Positions 6,655 to 8,766 of a DNA stretch of 8,766 nt are shown here, in pieces (the stretch's first letter is position 1; each line of letters starts with the position of its first letter). This DNA comes from an uncultured bacterium (GTDB taxonomy: Bacteria; Bacillota; Clostridia; Lachnospirales; Lachnospiraceae), in assembly GCA_947088515.1 (NCBI GenBank), contig CAMUHA010000147.1, positions 1 through 8,766 on the forward strand. The letters are read 5' to 3'. The notes beneath the pieces were generated by a model, which worked only from the letters and a program-made list of their open reading frames with translations, searched no databases and was not told where the DNA came from. The position numbers and the translations under genes were made by a program.

Positions 6655-6670
6655 CAAAATTGTTTGTCAA
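6642..6670 (-). promoter_or_regulatory. Sigma-A promoter of the sugar operon
   Basis: On the minus strand the -35 box TTGACA (6670-6665) is a perfect match, followed by exactly 17 bp and the -10 box TATTAT (6647-6642, five of six). The stretch upstream of the -35 is AT-rich with A-tracts, resembling an UP element. Transcription should start near 6635, inside the operator, giving a leader of about 110 nt before the regulator gene. Confidence 0.85.
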
Positions 6671-6766
6671 TTTGTACTTATTCCTATTAATGCTCTTTAA
6701 TTTTTATGCAATATGTACAAAATATATTGTATGAATCTAATTATTATAATTCCCCACTGAGTCCTT

Positions 6767-8766
6767 TTATCGTACAGTATGACGGGTATGTTGCATGGAC
6801 AACAAAGAATTTTTAATTTTCTCATATAAATCTTCATGCCCTATTGCCCGCAATACCCTACGGTCAAATTTTTCCCGGTCAGCGTCTTCCAGTTCGTTTA
6901 TTGTATCCATTACATCCCGCTTCTTTATTCTGCCAAACAGTTCCACAATTTCTTCTGCATCTGCGTCCGATATAGCCAAGGGATTTATCATATACATATT
7001 TTTAAGTTTTGTACTGCTTGCATCTAAAACCCCCAGCCCCCGTCCAAAACCAATCGCCTCAATTGCAAACATACCAAGTAAAGAATTTAATAACGCATGC
7101 AATAGCTCTGCAGATATTTCTGTATTTTTAATCAACATTCTTGTAAATCTTTGGTCCACAAATGTACTCTCATTAAATTTAGCTACAAATAATCGTTTAT
7201 CTGGATTAAGTGCAGTTACAAAATCAGCTTTTGCCCCATCATCCATTTCATACCAAAAGCTTCCTGCTCTTTTTAAAGCTTCGGGCAATAACCTTCCTGC
7301 CCCGTTTTTTATGTTTTCAAATTTTTCTATCCAGCTTAATGCGCCCATATGTTTCAGCCGTCTTAATTCATCCTTCGATTTATGACAACAAAATGCTGCT
7401 TTATCCGTCTGTGCTGTAAATGACTTCAGCATCGCAGGATTTTTAAGCACTGGCTTTATATATTCATTTTCAATACAATTCTCTGCAGACGGGTAAAATA
7501 GCTCATTCCACCCTCTTCTTTCACCTCTTTTAACAATTAGCATCTTTTCAATTGGTATCATGCAACAGGCTAACTTATCTATCCATGATATGTCATGAAA
7601 AAGCGCATTCAGCGTGATTCCATTGTCCAAAATCCTTTCAATCATTTGAAGTGAATACTTTTTCACCGTTGCAACTGCGTTATCAATTTCTTCTCCCAGT
7701 ACAACACTGTGAATAATTGTATCTCTTTCACTTGCATCCAGTTGGTGGATATCTTTATTAATAAGCCAGAATCCTATTTTCTCATTTACATTTGGCGGCG
7801 CCACTTTTTTCTTTTTTAGTATAAGAATAACCGCCACAACATCTGCATTCTGAAACCAACGCCTGCAGTTACTAAGCGCCACTGCACATATTTCATAGTA
7901 AAATTGTAATGCCTTAAAAAACTTTCTTCCAATATCTGTTCCAAGCCATGAATTTGAAAGAATAATGCCTAATTTTCCATTCTCCGCTAGTAATTCATAC
8001 AACTTAAAAGGTAAATAATTATATAGGTCTGTTTTTCCCAAAGTAAATTTAATACCTGTATTTTCTTTTATTCGCTGTCCATATTTTCTAAGATATGCTG
8101 TTTCATCTTCGGCTATTTTATTATATGCAACAAAAGGTAAATTGGAAACAATAGCTTCAAAAGCTGGTATCGTCTTCTCCATTTTGCTGCCATCAACCGG
8201 ACTTTTGATTTCAATCCTGTCTCCTTCATTTATTGTAAATACATCTGCCTGAAACATATTTAGCGGGATATTCAGCGCCTCTATATTTGTCACTGCAATA
8301 TTGGCAATCTGTAAAGGATACGCATATTTATCTGCAATCCATGTGGTTCTAAATGCTGCCTCCGGATTATTTAGTCTTTCTGCCTTATTTTTAATTATTG
8401 CTCTGGCAATTGTTCCCGTTCCTGCACATAAATCCGCACACTCAGCGTTCCAGTCACTAACCGTCATCTGACAAAGCAGGTCTGCAAGACAATATGGCGT
8501 AGCATACTGTCCTCTTATTTCTCTCTTTGCTGTATTAACTGTTTTTTCCAATATTTCCTGTAAAATATCCTGGTTAATTCTTTCTATCCTGTTTGCTATT
8601 AAAAACTGATTATAGTCAACAATATCTATCCATGTATTTTCTGGTATCATTTCATTATATTTCAGTTTTTTAAATACATTATAAAAGTCACCAAGTTCCA
8701 CAATTTCATCTATTATCTCATTCCCTTCTGTTGGTGTTGAGGTAATATCAATTTTTTCTATTATGT
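6767..8766 (-). CDS. Adenine-N6 DNA methyltransferase, Eco57I/TaqI-like (5' partial)
   Basis: Transfers a methyl group from S-adenosylmethionine to adenine in DNA, as part of restriction-modification or another defence system. The frame is open to the right edge. The GTG at 8701 has no ribosome binding site and 21 coding-like codons precede it, so the true start is outside. Counting from that GTG: helical segment 1-60, motif X GQYATP (64-69), motif I ADLCAGTG (89-96), acidic Asp124 (IADKY), Asp153 (ADVF), motif IV NLPF (187-190, usually NPPY/F), and a hydrophobic strand VVAVILIL (288-295). The second half starts a TaqI-like target-recognition region with GERRGWNELFYP (393-404), and later has LLHALLNSLLGMF and a charged helical tail (ELEDADREKFDRRVL). 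Order X-I-IV-TRD means gamma class. A type IIG enzyme with an N-terminal nuclease is possible. No specificity or nuclease gene follows it. It is AT-rich compared with the operon. Confidence 0.85.
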   Translation of the reverse strand, partial: IIEKIDITSTPTEGNEIIDEIVELGDFYNVFKKLKYNEMIPENTWIDIVDYNQFLIANRIERINQDILQEILEKTVNTAKREIRGQYATPYCLADLLCQMTVSDWNAECADLCAGTGTIARAIIKNKAERLNNPEAAFRTTWIADKYAYPLQIANIAVTNIEALNIPLNMFQADVFTINEGDRIEIKSPVDGSKMEKTIPAFEAIVSNLPFVAYNKIAEDETAYLRKYGQRIKENTGIKFTLGKTDLYNYLPFKLYELLAENGKLGIILSNSWLGTDIGRKFFKALQFYYEICAVALSNCRRWFQNADVVAVILILKKKKVAPPNVNEKIGFWLINKDIHQLDASERDTIIHSVVLGEEIDNAVATVKKYSLQMIERILDNGITLNALFHDISWIDKLACCMIPIEKMLIVKRGERRGWNELFYPSAENCIENEYIKPVLKNPAMLKSFTAQTDKAAFCCHKSKDELRRLKHMGALSWIEKFENIKNGAGRLLPEALKRAGSFWYEMDDGAKADFVTALNPDKRLFVAKFNESTFVDQRFTRMLIKNTEISAELLHALLNSLLGMFAIEAIGFGRGLGVLDASSTKLKNMYMINPLAISDADAEEIVELFGRIKKRDVMDTINELEDADREKFDRRVLRAIGHEDLYEKIKNSLLSMQHTRHTVR

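Noticed and set aside
6795..7385. A long plus-strand open frame (196 codons) opposite the methyltransferase gene.
   Set aside because: It lies fully antisense to a gene with clear family motifs, is serine/phenylalanine-rich as shadow frames are, and has no homologous look.

Overview
The window looks like part of a low-to-medium GC Gram-positive anaerobe, most likely a gut Clostridia/Lachnospiraceae-type Firmicute. This is inferred from strong AGGAGG ribosome binding sites, a textbook sigma-A promoter, the NorM-like MATE pump, the LacI regulator with an 'IYKVL' recognition helix, and a DUF4867-type protein. No rRNA, tRNA, CRISPR array or insertion sequence was seen. All but one of the genes are on the minus strand, so transcription runs from high to low coordinates.

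Right part (6767-8766): an adenine-N6 DNA methyltransferase of the Eco57I/TaqI-like gamma type (motif X, motif I, motif IV, then a target-recognition-like C-terminal half). Its reading frame stays open through the right edge, so the gene is cut at its 5' end and its real start, and any fused nuclease, lies outside. It is more AT-rich than the genes to its left.

Middle (1684-6670): a compact sugar operon. A consensus promoter (TTGACA, 17 bp, TATTAT) is followed at once by a LacI-type operator with a central CACGTG, placed inside a 47-bp imperfect palindrome. The genes follow in the order LacI-family regulator, xylulokinase, DUF4867-type small protein, and L-fucose/L-arabinose isomerase family enzyme, ending at a good intrinsic terminator. 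Gaps between genes are 12-62 nt and every gene has a clear ribosome binding site. The likely logic is that an imported aldose is isomerised by the FucI-like enzyme, the ketose is phosphorylated by the FGGY kinase, and the regulator represses its own operon until the sugar appears. There is no transporter, aldolase or epimerase in the operon, and the step done by the DUF4867 protein is unknown.

Left part (1-1485): a complete MATE-family multidrug/sodium antiporter gene, preceded by a 279-bp spacer that holds the operon terminator, a second hairpin, a 14-bp perfect palindrome and a coding-like fragment without a start codon. At the far left edge the last 27 codons of a plus-strand gene converge on the MATE gene.

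The most interesting items are the operon pairing an FucI-type isomerase with a XylB-type kinase and a DUF4867 protein under a very symmetrical operator, and the truncated DNA methyltransferase with an NLPF catalytic motif.
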